Notes under the pieces: model-generated
Seen by the model: only the letters and a program-made list of their open reading frames with translations
Told to the model about the DNA's origin: nothing
Database searches by the model: none
Assembly (NCBI GenBank): GCA_946127115.1
Contig: CAMGYI010000001.1
Span: 726,857 to 790,856 of the forward strand
DNA length: 64,000 nucleotides
DNA from: an uncultured Chlamydia sp.
GTDB taxonomy: Bacteria > Chlamydiota > Chlamydiia > Chlamydiales > Simkaniaceae
Reading direction: 5' to 3'
Shown: positions 10,482 to 19,210 of the stretch, piece by piece
Layout of the letters: each line of letters begins with the position of its first letter
How positions within the stretch are numbered: the first letter of the stretch is position 1
Made by a program: the position numbers and the translations under genes

Positions 10482-11372
10482 ATGCCTAATTATGGATATG
10501 TACTGATGAATAAAATACTTAAGCCCCTGGTGGCCCTATTATTTTTTCAAGGAGTGACCCTTTTTGCAAACAATGCTTTTTTATCCTCAACTGAGATTGA
10601 GACCTATTATCAAGAGGGCTACTTCATTAAACGAGGAGCAATAGACTCTTCCCAATTGGATGAAATATCAGCTCAATATGATACCTCTATTCATTCCATC
10701 ATTGAAACCCTTTCCCAAGACACCTATCCCACCTCAGAAAGTGTGCAAAAAGTATACCTCGGCGGATCTCAAGTTGTTTTTAAGAAACAAGGAACAGAGG
10801 ATATCTCGATTCTTCGCATCGTGGGATGTGGCTCTATGGAGCCCCAATTTTTATCTCTATTGCGTTCTGATCAAATGTTAAACACTTTTTTTGCCCTGTT
10901 GAATGCCGATACACTTGAACACTTAATCTGCCAAATGCATCCAAAAATTCCAAACGATGGAGTGAGCTTTCCCAAACATTACGACATACAGCATCGAATG
11001 AATTTTGATCCTGAATGGGTGGATATTAACAACAATGGGAGCTATGCCATCTGCACCATTGCAATCGATCCCATGACCCCTGAAAATGGTGGTTTATTTG
11101 TAGACAGATCGAGTTTTCCTACTAAGCATGGTGAAGAAAAAATCGTCTCAATTGAATTAAATCCTGGTGACATGCTATTCATACACCCAGAATTACTGCA
11201 TTGGAGCTACGAAAACACCTCTAATAAAAGCCGATACACCCTCCTAACAGGTTTTTGCGTCTTCGGAGCAAATCATCGAAACTATCCTGGGAATTGCACT
11301 AATGATATTTTTAATATCGATGGAAGCTCCACCCCCGCCCCATGGAAAGTAGTAGACGATACCAACTTCTAA
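10482..11372 (+). CDS. phytanoyl-CoA dioxygenase (PhyH)-family protein with N-terminal signal sequence
   Basis: Predicted Fe(II)/2-oxoglutarate-dependent oxygenase of 296 residues. The iron-binding HxD is seen as KHYDIQHR near residue 167, PENGGLFVDRSSF matches the P-x-N-G-x-L/x-x-P-G-S-H region, and the distal His with the 2-oxoglutarate-binding Arg appears as HWSYENTSNKSRY. NPGDMLFIHPELLH is the usual strand before the distal His. The N-terminus carries a hydrophobic segment (LKPLVALLFFQGVTLFA) typical of a cleavable signal peptide, unusual for this mostly cytosolic family. A second Met at 10506 would start directly at that segment, and the start is ambiguous because neither has a strong ribosome-binding site. 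Substrate unknown. Confidence 0.82.
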   Translation: MPNYGYVLMNKILKPLVALLFFQGVTLFANNAFLSSTEIETYYQEGYFIKRGAIDSSQLDEISAQYDTSIHSIIETLSQDTYPTSESVQKVYLGGSQVVFKKQGTEDISILRIVGCGSMEPQFLSLLRSDQMLNTFFALLNADTLEHLICQMHPKIPNDGVSFPKHYDIQHRMNFDPEWVDINNNGSYAICTIAIDPMTPENGGLFVDRSSFPTKHGEEKIVSIELNPGDMLFIHPELLHWSYENTSNKSRYTLLTGFCVFGANHRNYPGNCTNDIFNIDGSSTPAPWKVVDDTNF

Positions 11373-11397
11373 ACAAAACACAAAAGAACCAAGTGCT

Positions 11398-11433
11398 GGG
11401 CTGGGCGTGTAATCAACTACAACGCCCCAGCCC
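11398..11433 (+). terminator. GC-rich hairpin after the PhyH gene
   Basis: Inverted repeat GGGCTGGGCGT / ACGCCCCAGCCC with a 13-base loop and one bulged C, starting 26 bases after the PhyH stop. The stem is by far the most GC-rich element of this AT-rich gap. There is no clean T-tract, so it may be a weak terminator or an RNA-stabilising stem. Confidence 0.5.
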
Positions 11434-11498
11434 ATCCGATCGATTCTGTTGCAAAAATGAACTCTGCATGGAGGAAACGTCTAATCGAATGCTTGTAA

Positions 11499-11729
11499 AT
11501 GTTTCCACTTAATCTTGTGTTTCGCGCAAATATGAAAACCAAAAACAAAGATCGGGACCTGTGGTATAGGCAATTACAAGCTCCGTATAAACAGTTTTTT
11601 TCGCAAAGAGAAAAAAGAGTACGTTGTCGAGGTGTCTCTAAAAATCAATTTTCCGTATTTATGCAGGAGATCTGCTTTAATCTGAAACGAATCAGAGTAC
11701 TAGCTCCCCCAAATTTTTATTTTTTCTAG
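11499..11729 (+). pseudogene. C-terminal remnant of a DDE (IS5-like) transposase
   Basis: A 76-residue open frame whose second half reads like the C-terminus of an IS5-type DDE transposase: a LWYRQLQAPYKQFFSQREKR segment, then the pattern RxRxRGxxKNQFxxFMxxICFNLKRI, which in intact enzymes follows the last catalytic Glu. The catalytic DDE core is missing and no inverted repeats were found, so this is a decayed fragment. The family call is from recognition of the motif pattern, without a search. Confidence 0.55.
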
Positions 11730-11954
11730 GGAACCGTGTGCTCAAATAAGATTAAATTCTCAAATCATAACACCAAAAAGTACAAGAATTAAGTAAAAAA
11801 CACATGATTGATGCAAAAAATTGCCTCAATTCCTTGATTTACCAAAAATCAGCTTAGATCAAAACAGTCCCTTTATTTAAATGGTGATAACCATTTGCCA
11901 TCTTTCCTACTCGGTTTTCTCATGATTGAAAGAGCGTTTTGAAACATAAAAAAA

Positions 11955-11987
11955 TTGCTCGCCTAAATCGCATATCGCCACTATAAT
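11955..11987 (+). promoter_or_regulatory. putative promoter of lysS
   Basis: A perfect -10 hexamer TATAAT lies at 11982-11987. The best upstream TTG-type hexamer is TTGCTC at 11955-11960, with a long 21-base spacer. A poorer match (TCGCCT) sits at the ideal 17. The predicted transcript would begin near 11994, about 20 bases before the lysS GTG, which supports that start. Confidence 0.45.
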
Positions 11988-12013
11988 TAAAGAGTTTTTT
12001 TCTCTAGATATTA

Positions 12014-14353
12014 GTGAAAATTTCCGTTACTATAGCTCCAAAAACATTCACAGGCTTTATGAACTTTTACATCGAATCCTCAGTCATTGAAAAATACCCA
12101 GAATTGAAAGTGGGAGTCCTCATTTTGAAGGGGATTGAAAACAAAGAAAGCATTGAAGAAATTTTTGAACTTATGAACACCACTTTTTCAAAGGTAAAGG
12201 CTCACTTTGAAGGAAAAGAACTGACGAAAGACCCTAAGATTTCCGACTGGCGCGAAGCCTATAAAGCATTTGGATACAAACCTTCCTCATATCGATGTTC
12301 TGCTGAGGCTCTTTTGCGACGGGTCATTGGCGGCAAAGGACTCCCGAATATCAATCCCGTTGTCAACTTGTATAACCTTATTTCTGTAAAGCATAACCTT
12401 CCTTCAGGAGCGGATGATCTAGACTGTATCGATGGTAACATTCGACTTGCGATAGCCAAGGGAGGAGAACCTTTCACCACTCTGGGATCCCGCGAAGAAG
12501 CAAAGGCTCAAGAAGGAGAAATCATCTACCGCGATGATGTCGAGGTCCTATGTAAAGCTTGGAACTGGAGAGAATGTGACAAGTCTAAGATCACCGAAGA
12601 AAGCAAAAATGTCTCTCTCATCATTGAAGGACTTGAACATACTCGCCCAAAAGAGATTACAAAGGCGTTAAAAGAACTCAGTACGCTCATTCAAAAATAT
12701 TGCGGTGGAAAGGCAGAACTCTACTATCTCGACAAAGAAATCTCCGAAGTGTGCGACGCCTCGAACATTGAGAATCGCGTGATTGCCGTTGATATTCCTG
12801 AACCCGACTATCACTCCCATGAGTCGTTCAAAACACGCAAACAAAAGCTCAAAGAGATTCGCGATATGGGAATAGATCCTTATCCTCATAAGTACGAACC
12901 GACCCATCAAATGCGCGCATTGCAAGACAAATATGAAGGATCAGCCATTGGAGATAGTGAAACAGCAGGTGATGGAACAACCGATCTTGTTCGCGTTGCA
13001 GGCCGCCTTGTTCTCTTCCGTGCAATGGGGAAAAATGCATTCTGCCAAGTTCAAGATGAGACCGGACGGATCCAAGTCATGTTTAACAAAGACCAGACCG
13101 AGGTCATCGGTCTTTCAGATGGAGAGTCTCCACTTAAATTTATTGAAAAAAAACTCGATCTTGGTGACATCATCGGTATCGAAGGACATCTCTTCCGTAC
13201 CCAGAAAAGAGAGCTGACGATCTTTGCAAAGAAGGCCACCCTCCTGTGCAAAACCCTCCTTCCCCTTCCTGACAAGCATGCTGGTCTCACCGACAAAGGG
13301 ACCCGCTACCGGAAAAGATGGCTCGATTTGATTACGAATCCTGAAGCGGTTAAGCGGCTAAAAACACGAAGCTTTCTTGTATCAAAAATCCGCCGCTATA
13401 TGGAAGACCTAGATTTTATAGAAGTCGAAACCCCTGTCCTTCAAAACATTTACGGCGGCGCAGAAGCACGCCCCTTTGTATCCAAGCTCAATGCTCTTCA
13501 TCAGACAATGTATCTGCGTATTGCCATTGAGATTTCGTTAAAAAAACTCATTGTTGGAGGACTATCTCGCGTTTTTGAAATTGGAAAAGTGTATCGGAAT
13601 GAAGGAATTGACCGGACTCACAACCCTGAATTTACAATGCTTGAGTCTTACGCGGCCTACTGGGATTATAACAATGTGATGACCATGACTGAAAACCTAT
13701 TTGCCTACCTAGCAAAAGAGCTATATGGAACGACTAAAATTGGGATGCGCAAGGATAAACAAGGAAACGAACATCTTATCGATCTTAAAACTCCTTGGGA
13801 GCGATTATCAATGAAAGATGCCATTAAAAAATATGGAAAAATCGATCCGGATAAACTTTCTGATGATGAGATGAGAGCGAACCTCAAAGGAAAGATCAAA
13901 GAGGAAAAACTCAAAACTGCTCCTCGCGGAAAACTCATTGCATCTCTCTTTGAAGAATTTGCAGAACATCACCTGATTCAGCCACATCACATCATCGACC
14001 ACCCAATCGAGACCACCCCCTTCTGCAAACTGCACCGCAACCTCAAACTCCGAGAAGAAAAGTTTGTCGAACGGTTTGAATCCTTCATTCTAGGCTACGA
14101 ATTTTGCAATGCTTACTCAGAGCTTAATGACCCTGAGCTCCAGCGGCAGCTCTTAGAAGCTCAAAACAATCTCCGCGAGGGGGGTGATGACGAAGCTAAC
14201 CCGATGGATGAAGAGTTTGTTGAGGCAGTCTGCCAAGGAATGCCTCCGACCGGAGGACTTGGAATTGGGATTGACCGTCTCACCATGCTCTTTACCGACG
14301 CCTTCTCCATCCGCGACGTCGTCTATTTTCCTATGATGCGTCCTGAAGAGTAG
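12014..14353 (+). CDS. lysS: lysyl-tRNA synthetase (class II) with an N-terminal B3/B4 domain fusion
   Basis: 779 residues, about 250 more than usual LysRS. Residues ~20-215 form a B3/B4 domain, the module known from PheRS-beta editing: YKAFGYKPSSYRCSAEALLRR, then NPVVNLYNLISVKHNLPSGADDLD, GNIRLAIAKGGEPFTTLG and GEIIYRDD. The LysRS part starts near residue 255 with the LKEIRDMGIDPYPHKY helix, then the OB-fold anticodon-binding domain, motif 2 (FEIGKVYRNEGIDRTHNPEFT, ~517-537) and motif 3 (GGLGIGIDRL, ~748). All LysRS signatures are intact. A GTG start is used; an in-frame TAG lies three codons upstream, so the frame cannot extend further. The B3/B4 part may hydrolyse misacylated tRNA or aid tRNA binding, which is inference. 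Confidence 0.95.
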   Translation: MKISVTIAPKTFTGFMNFYIESSVIEKYPELKVGVLILKGIENKESIEEIFELMNTTFSKVKAHFEGKELTKDPKISDWREAYKAFGYKPSSYRCSAEALLRRVIGGKGLPNINPVVNLYNLISVKHNLPSGADDLDCIDGNIRLAIAKGGEPFTTLGSREEAKAQEGEIIYRDDVEVLCKAWNWRECDKSKITEESKNVSLIIEGLEHTRPKEITKALKELSTLIQKYCGGKAELYYLDKEISEVCDASNIENRVIAVDIPEPDYHSHESFKTRKQKLKEIRDMGIDPYPHKYEPTHQMRALQDKYEGSAIGDSETAGDGTTDLVRVAGRLVLFRAMGKNAFCQVQDETGRIQVMFNKDQTEVIGLSDGESPLKFIEKKLDLGDIIGIEGHLFRTQKRELTIFAKKATLLCKTLLPLPDKHAGLTDKGTRYRKRWLDLITNPEAVKRLKTRSFLVSKIRRYMEDLDFIEVETPVLQNIYGGAEARPFVSKLNALHQTMYLRIAIEISLKKLIVGGLSRVFEIGKVYRNEGIDRTHNPEFTMLESYAAYWDYNNVMTMTENLFAYLAKELYGTTKIGMRKDKQGNEHLIDLKTPWERLSMKDAIKKYGKIDPDKLSDDEMRANLKGKIKEEKLKTAPRGKLIASLFEEFAEHHLIQPHHIIDHPIETTPFCKLHRNLKLREEKFVERFESFILGYEFCNAYSELNDPELQRQLLEAQNNLREGGDDEANPMDEEFVEAVCQGMPPTGGLGIGIDRLTMLFTDAFSIRDVVYFPMMRPEE

Positions 14354-14549
14354 CCTGAAAAAGAGCTGTATTTTGTCTACAAATTATTATTGATTTCTTG
14401 TAACCTTTGGCCACTTAATTAAGCGTTTATTACAGAAGAAATTTTCCTAGCCTACTGATCAATTCTCAGCCCTCATTAAAAATACTGCTAATTGTAAGTT
14501 GGGGAGTTAAAAAATAAGGGAATGCTAATTCTATTTATTAATGCTTAGT

Positions 14550-15959
14550 TTAGCCAATAATTACACGAGAACCTTCTGGACTATCTTCGATTTGATAACC
14601 TTGAGAGTGGATGTAGTCTCTCTGCTTGTCAGCTTCAGACCAGTCTTTGTCAGCACGCGCTGCTTGCCTTTTCTCAAATGCTTCTTGAATATCAGTGGGA
14701 ATGAAAAAAGTCTCTTCTTTAAAAGGAAGAACGGCAAGAACAGTGTCGAGTTCTTCAAGAAAAGTGAGAACATTTTGGGCTTCGTTGGGAGTGATTTTTG
14801 AAGCGTCGATGAAAGCATTGATCGGTTTGATCATGTCAAAGAGGACTGCGAGAGCTGCGGAGATATTAAGATCGTTGCTAAGGGCTTCATTGAAGGATTT
14901 TCGGGTCTTTCCGATAAGAATCTTAAGAGATTCTCCTGTGGAGGCATTAACACCGCGGAGACGGCGAATGAACTCGCGCAAACGATTTAAAGTTTGACGA
15001 GAGGCTTCAAGCCCCTCAAGTGTGAAGTTGAGTTGGGTTCGATAGTGGGTTGACAGAAGGAGATAGCGCACTTCTGCTCCGGTGTATCCCTTATCAAGAA
15101 GATCACGAAGCGTATAAAAATTTCCGAGGCTTTTGGACATTTTTTTTCCATTCACAATAAGATGCTCGGCATGGATCCAATGACGGACAAAATGTTTTCC
15201 CGTACACCCTTCAGACTGCGCGATTTCATTTTCATGATGAGGAAAGATATTATCAACACCACCAACATGGATATCGATAGTTTCACCGAGAAGTTTTGTT
15301 GCCATCGCAGAGCACTCAACATGCCAACCGGGACGTCCTTTCCCAAAGGGACTCTCCCAAAAAACATCCCCATCTCTTTCCTTGTTATAGGGTTTCCAAA
15401 GGACAAAATCAGAAGCTGATTCTTTGTCATACTCGTCATCGAAAATGCGCTCCATGGCTCCCTTTTTAAGAGTGTTGAGGTCGAGGTGGGAAAGACGTCC
15501 ATAAGAAGGGAATTTTTTAATGCTGTAGTAGACTCCCCCATCTTCCCCTTGATAGGCGTATTCTTTTTCGATTAAGGTTGCAATCATCATAATCATCTCA
15601 GAGATATAGTTGGTTGCTGGTGAGTAGATCTCTACACGTTCAACATTCAGAGTCTCGAGATCTTCAAAAAAGGCGTCTTTATATATCTGCGTGTACTCAG
15701 CAAGGGAAATGCCTCTTTCCTTTGCAGCAAGGATGGTTTTATCTTCAACATCGGTGAGGTTCATTACCTGTTTTAAAGGAAAACCAAAATACTTAAGGCA
15801 GCGGCGGAGAAGGTCTTCAAAGACATAGGTACGAAAGTTTCCAATGTGAGCGTAGTTATAGACAGTAGGGCCACAGGTGTATATTTTGAGAGTATCTTCT
15901 CCTCCTAAGAGGGAGATCTCTTCTTTGGTGCGGGTTTCAGTATTAAAGATTCTAAGCAT
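14550..15959 (-). CDS. cysS: cysteinyl-tRNA synthetase
   Basis: Class I synthetase charging tRNA-Cys, 469 residues. It shows the HIGN signature (YTCGPTVYNYAHIGNFRTYV), zinc ligands C27-type in YTCGP, WHVECSA and HHENE, and the KMSKS loop (GKKMSKSLGNF). The start is the ATG at 15959, eight bases inside the 3' end of the acyltransferase-ligase gene; an in-frame TTG at 15971 adds four residues and is less likely. The gene is translationally coupled to the upstream aas-like gene and is convergent with lysS. The matching tRNA-Cys gene lies at 39475. Confidence 0.97.
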   Translation of the reverse strand: MLRIFNTETRTKEEISLLGGEDTLKIYTCGPTVYNYAHIGNFRTYVFEDLLRRCLKYFGFPLKQVMNLTDVEDKTILAAKERGISLAEYTQIYKDAFFEDLETLNVERVEIYSPATNYISEMIMMIATLIEKEYAYQGEDGGVYYSIKKFPSYGRLSHLDLNTLKKGAMERIFDDEYDKESASDFVLWKPYNKERDGDVFWESPFGKGRPGWHVECSAMATKLLGETIDIHVGGVDNIFPHHENEIAQSEGCTGKHFVRHWIHAEHLIVNGKKMSKSLGNFYTLRDLLDKGYTGAEVRYLLLSTHYRTQLNFTLEGLEASRQTLNRLREFIRRLRGVNASTGESLKILIGKTRKSFNEALSNDLNISAALAVLFDMIKPINAFIDASKITPNEAQNVLTFLEELDTVLAVLPFKEETFFIPTDIQEAFEKRQAARADKDWSEADKQRDYIHSQGYQIEDSPEGSRVIIG

Positions 15960-18657
15960 GCATTTCCTCAATCAACTCTTGGATCCTCCTGAGCTGAATT
16001 TTTCCAGTACCCGTTATGGGAATTTCATCAATTTTATAGATTGCGGCAAGCTTGATAATCCGCGCAAACCCGCCCTGTCTGAGAATATCGTTAGCTACTT
16101 CTTTTTCGAAATCAAAGGTTGTGAAAAGAATGAGTGCTGGCTTATCCCCATCTTTAACACCAACCGCAAGCTGCGGCTCCTCTGCATCCACTTTGATAAG
16201 ATCATTTTTTAGCGCATAGGCTGTAATAGCCTCTTCGAGTGCCACCAAACTCACCATCTCTCCTCCAATTTTAACAAAGCGCTTGAGACGTCCGCCTAAA
16301 ATGAGGGATCCATCAGGCTCAACATGCCCAAGGTCACCACTTCGATACCATTGCTTTCCGTCTACTTCTACAAAGGGATTCGGAGCATCTTTGCCGAGGT
16401 AACCATTAAAAACATTGGGTCCTCGAATGCAAATCTCTCCTTGTTGATCGCTTGGAATTTTCTCATTCGTTTCGGGATGGATCACACAAAGCTCAACTCC
16501 AGGAGCTGGTTGCCCAACACCTACGCGAGGTATTCCTTGCCTATTAATTGTGACTAAGGGAGAACACTCGGTAATTCCATACCCTTCAATCATCTCTTTA
16601 TTTCCCCCGAGACGTTTCACATATTCAAAGAGTTCAGGTGTAGCTTTTTCAGCACCAGCAATAAATAGTCGGACACTTTTAAGCTGCCGCGGTGTTGCCA
16701 CCCAAAAGAGATTGCGATAGAAACTAGGGGCACAGCATAGAATGGTAACTTTCCAATGGAAACAGTCCCGGGCCATCCTGTGGCTATCAGTCGGATCAGG
16801 AGCATAAAAAACACGTACACCCGCCAAAATAGGAAAAAGCCCTGTCGCCGAAAATCCGAAGGAGTGAAATGGAGGAAGGACGCCATAAAAAATATCATGC
16901 TTCCCGATATCCGCACATTTCAAAGCTGCCCGTTCATTACTCAGGATGTTTTTATGAGAAAGAGGAACCGCTTTAGGATAGTTTTCAGTTCCACTTGTAA
17001 AGAGAATGACAGCAGGATCGTCTTCCTTGATGTTTTGGAGTGCAAATTTTTTGTAGAGAACCGTTTTATTCCTGCGAGCAAAATAAAGACCTGAAAGTTT
17101 ATTCCAAATGGAAACCCCCTGCCGAAAATCCTCCAAGAGAACCAAGTTCTCTTCAAGGTTCCCAAGCTCTAAAACATCAACACGCTCTAAAAATCGGCGA
17201 GAACTGAGAACCGTTTTGAGTCCCAATAACTCTTTCTCAAAATTGATACTTCTCTCTCCTGCTGTCCAATTAAGCATCACAGGAATCTTTCCAGCAAAAA
17301 GGATGCTCAAGATGATGATGTTGCAACCCATCGTTGATGGAAGAAGGACTCCCACATATTTGTCGGGCATTTCTTGAAGTTTTCGCGCTATGACAATGAT
17401 CCCTAATTTGACTTCTCTGTAATTCATGATTTTACTCATTTCATCACCACAAGCCATCGCTTTTTTCATTCGATCAGCCGTTTCAAGGAAACACTCTGGG
17501 ATCGTCTTTCCATCAGGAAATTTTACTTTGGGACGAAATGGCTCTTTAGGCCATTCATAATGCTTTAGGTTCGCCGTGTCGATCCTGGGTTTGCTAACAC
17601 TCCCTTCAACAACGAGAAGAAGAATATCATAAACGGTTTTTAAAGCACCTGGCTGCGTTGTTTCGACATCAAACCTTTGATCAATAAAAGCGTGTATACT
17701 TGCCAAGTCCAAAGAATCGAGACCCAGATCTCGAGAAAGATCCAGTTCTTCCTTGATTTCTTTGACCCCTGACAATTTTTTTAACTCTCGATAGAGCTCT
17801 CTGCGAATGCGGTCAGGAACATCAAGCTCTTTTTTTTCTTGCAACTTCTTTTCTTCTTTAGTAATGGTGGGCACTATTTTTGAAAAGCAACTATACGAGA
17901 CCAACCGAAGAGGCTCTGACGTGACGACTACCCCAGATTCAAGGCTATATTTGTTATACCAATTTTCAAGGTACTGGTTGAGTTCAAGACGAGTTCCTCC
18001 CCTAGGGAAATCAGCAGGAGCCCGCTCAAACTCTATCGTTACTTTTCGTCTTGGGGTGAAGAAGATCCAATTTTTTAGGATGACCTTTATCCCCTTTCTA
18101 AGCCCCTTCCAAAAATCAGGTGACTTCTCGCTAAGCGCACAAGAAAAAGAACTCCCCCATAAACCGTTGGTGCGGACCAAAACAACCTTGGTTTCGGGAC
18201 AGGACTCTAGTAGGGTATGAATAAAAGAATTCCCCCCAACATTTTCATGTCCTTCTCTCTTTAGATGACCCGAAGGATAGATGAGAAAGTTCTCCCCTTT
18301 TTTGATTTCATTTGCGACTTTTCCCAAACACTTTTCCACCTGTCTAATCTTCCAGGAGTTCGCAGAAAGCTCAAAGTTGGGCATAGGAAAAGCACGAATA
18401 GTATCCATAAAAAAGCGGGCTCCACGCAGATAATAAAAATGTTCGATCACAAGCGCGCGGGGATGGAATCTTCGGGCTAAGAGACTATAGATCGCGATCG
18501 GTTCTATTTCTGCAGGGTGATTTGGAAGAAAAAGGTTCCCCTTTTTTTCCTTCAAAAGATCGAGTCCTTTCACCTCAATTTTATATCTCAGGGAGAGGAG
18601 CCTCAATAGTAAATAAGATCCAATCCAAATAAAGAACCTTCGCATTCTGGCCATCAT
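15952..18657 (-). CDS. aas: PlsC acyltransferase - ACP - acyl-ACP/CoA synthetase fusion (Aas-type)
   Basis: Trifunctional lipid enzyme of ~901 residues. Residues ~20-250 form a 1-acylglycerophosphate acyltransferase domain with NHPAEIEP, IYPSGH and an ERAP-type strand. Residues ~275-350 form an acyl carrier domain with DLGLDSLDL, Ser315 being the expected phosphopantetheine site. The remainder is an AMP-forming acyl-activating domain with ILFTSGTENYPKAV, GYGITECSP and RSGDLGHVEPDG. It would activate (host) fatty acids and pass them to glycerophospholipid. The acyltransferase box is HX4E (His47, Glu52) where HX4D is usual. The ATG at 18657 is chosen because it precedes the first family-like segment; a TTG at 18705 is possible. 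C. trachomatis has only the ligase part in this position (CT776). Confidence 0.9.
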   Translation of the reverse strand: MMARMRRFFIWIGSYLLLRLLSLRYKIEVKGLDLLKEKKGNLFLPNHPAEIEPIAIYSLLARRFHPRALVIEHFYYLRGARFFMDTIRAFPMPNFELSANSWKIRQVEKCLGKVANEIKKGENFLIYPSGHLKREGHENVGGNSFIHTLLESCPETKVVLVRTNGLWGSSFSCALSEKSPDFWKGLRKGIKVILKNWIFFTPRRKVTIEFERAPADFPRGGTRLELNQYLENWYNKYSLESGVVVTSEPLRLVSYSCFSKIVPTITKEEKKLQEKKELDVPDRIRRELYRELKKLSGVKEIKEELDLSRDLGLDSLDLASIHAFIDQRFDVETTQPGALKTVYDILLLVVEGSVSKPRIDTANLKHYEWPKEPFRPKVKFPDGKTIPECFLETADRMKKAMACGDEMSKIMNYREVKLGIIVIARKLQEMPDKYVGVLLPSTMGCNIIILSILFAGKIPVMLNWTAGERSINFEKELLGLKTVLSSRRFLERVDVLELGNLEENLVLLEDFRQGVSIWNKLSGLYFARRNKTVLYKKFALQNIKEDDPAVILFTSGTENYPKAVPLSHKNILSNERAALKCADIGKHDIFYGVLPPFHSFGFSATGLFPILAGVRVFYAPDPTDSHRMARDCFHWKVTILCCAPSFYRNLFWVATPRQLKSVRLFIAGAEKATPELFEYVKRLGGNKEMIEGYGITECSPLVTINRQGIPRVGVGQPAPGVELCVIHPETNEKIPSDQQGEICIRGPNVFNGYLGKDAPNPFVEVDGKQWYRSGDLGHVEPDGSLILGGRLKRFVKIGGEMVSLVALEEAITAYALKNDLIKVDAEEPQLAVGVKDGDKPALILFTTFDFEKEVANDILRQGGFARIIKLAAIYKIDEIPITGTGKIQLRRIQELIEEMHA

Positions 18658-18915
18658 AGCAGGAAGTGGATATAAGTGACTATTATTCAAATTTTTATTT
18701 GACAAAGAAAATCATAAGCAGTTGTTTTTAAGTATAATAAAGGATAATTTTGATTTAATATTATTGACAAATAAATGATATGTTGAGAAAATGATATTAT
18801 AACGTGTTAATATAATTTAGCGAAATTAAAGGCTGATATTATACTCAACGAATTTGAGATAACAGAACCACAGATTTAAAAAAACAGGGAGCCCGAGTCT
18901 TTAAGGAACATTAAT

Positions 18916-18943
18916 TTGACACGAAAATACTTTTTTGAATAAT
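18916..18943 (+). promoter_or_regulatory. near-consensus sigma-70/66-type promoter
   Basis: TTGACA (18916-18921) and AATAAT (18938-18943) with a 16-base spacer, in very AT-rich DNA. It is placed about 40 bases before the small ORF at 18983 and is oriented toward it. Confidence 0.6.
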
Positions 18944-18982
18944 CAGTTATGATTATGTTTTAACTAATTAAGGAGCGCTATT

Positions 18983-19210
18983 ATGGAAGTTAATGGACCA
19001 GGAAAGACCCCTCGACCAAATACCCTGCCAACCATGCATCATGGTTCAGATCGGGCAAGAGATGTTGGTAAACAAGCGATGGCTAGCAATAAAGGAAATA
19101 TGGAGTCCCTTGCTACAGAGAAAAGTCTTCATGATTGGCATCCTGCAAACAAAGAAAGCGATTCCGGCACTAAAAAAACCTATGCCGTGAGTACGAAAGT
19201 ATTTAGATGA
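18983..19210 (+). CDS. small hypothetical protein, 75 residues
   Basis: Not recognised. It is supported as a real gene by a strong Shine-Dalgarno (AAGGAG, 7-8 bases before the ATG) and a near-consensus promoter upstream. The product is hydrophilic, rich in Asn, Lys, Ser, His and Gly, with no membrane segment and no cysteine, and probably disordered. Its last bases overlap the 3' end of the opposite-strand CX5R gene by eight bases. A polar, Ser/Thr-containing N-terminus would be compatible with type III secretion, but nothing proves it. Confidence 0.6.
   Translation: MEVNGPGKTPRPNTLPTMHHGSDRARDVGKQAMASNKGNMESLATEKSLHDWHPANKESDSGTKKTYAVSTKVFR

Noticed and set aside
16617-16916. Antisense or alternate-frame ORFs inside aas, priA, sucC, rpsA and other large genes
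   Set aside because: They are shadows of strongly supported genes, with compositions unlike proteins and no ribosome-binding sites.
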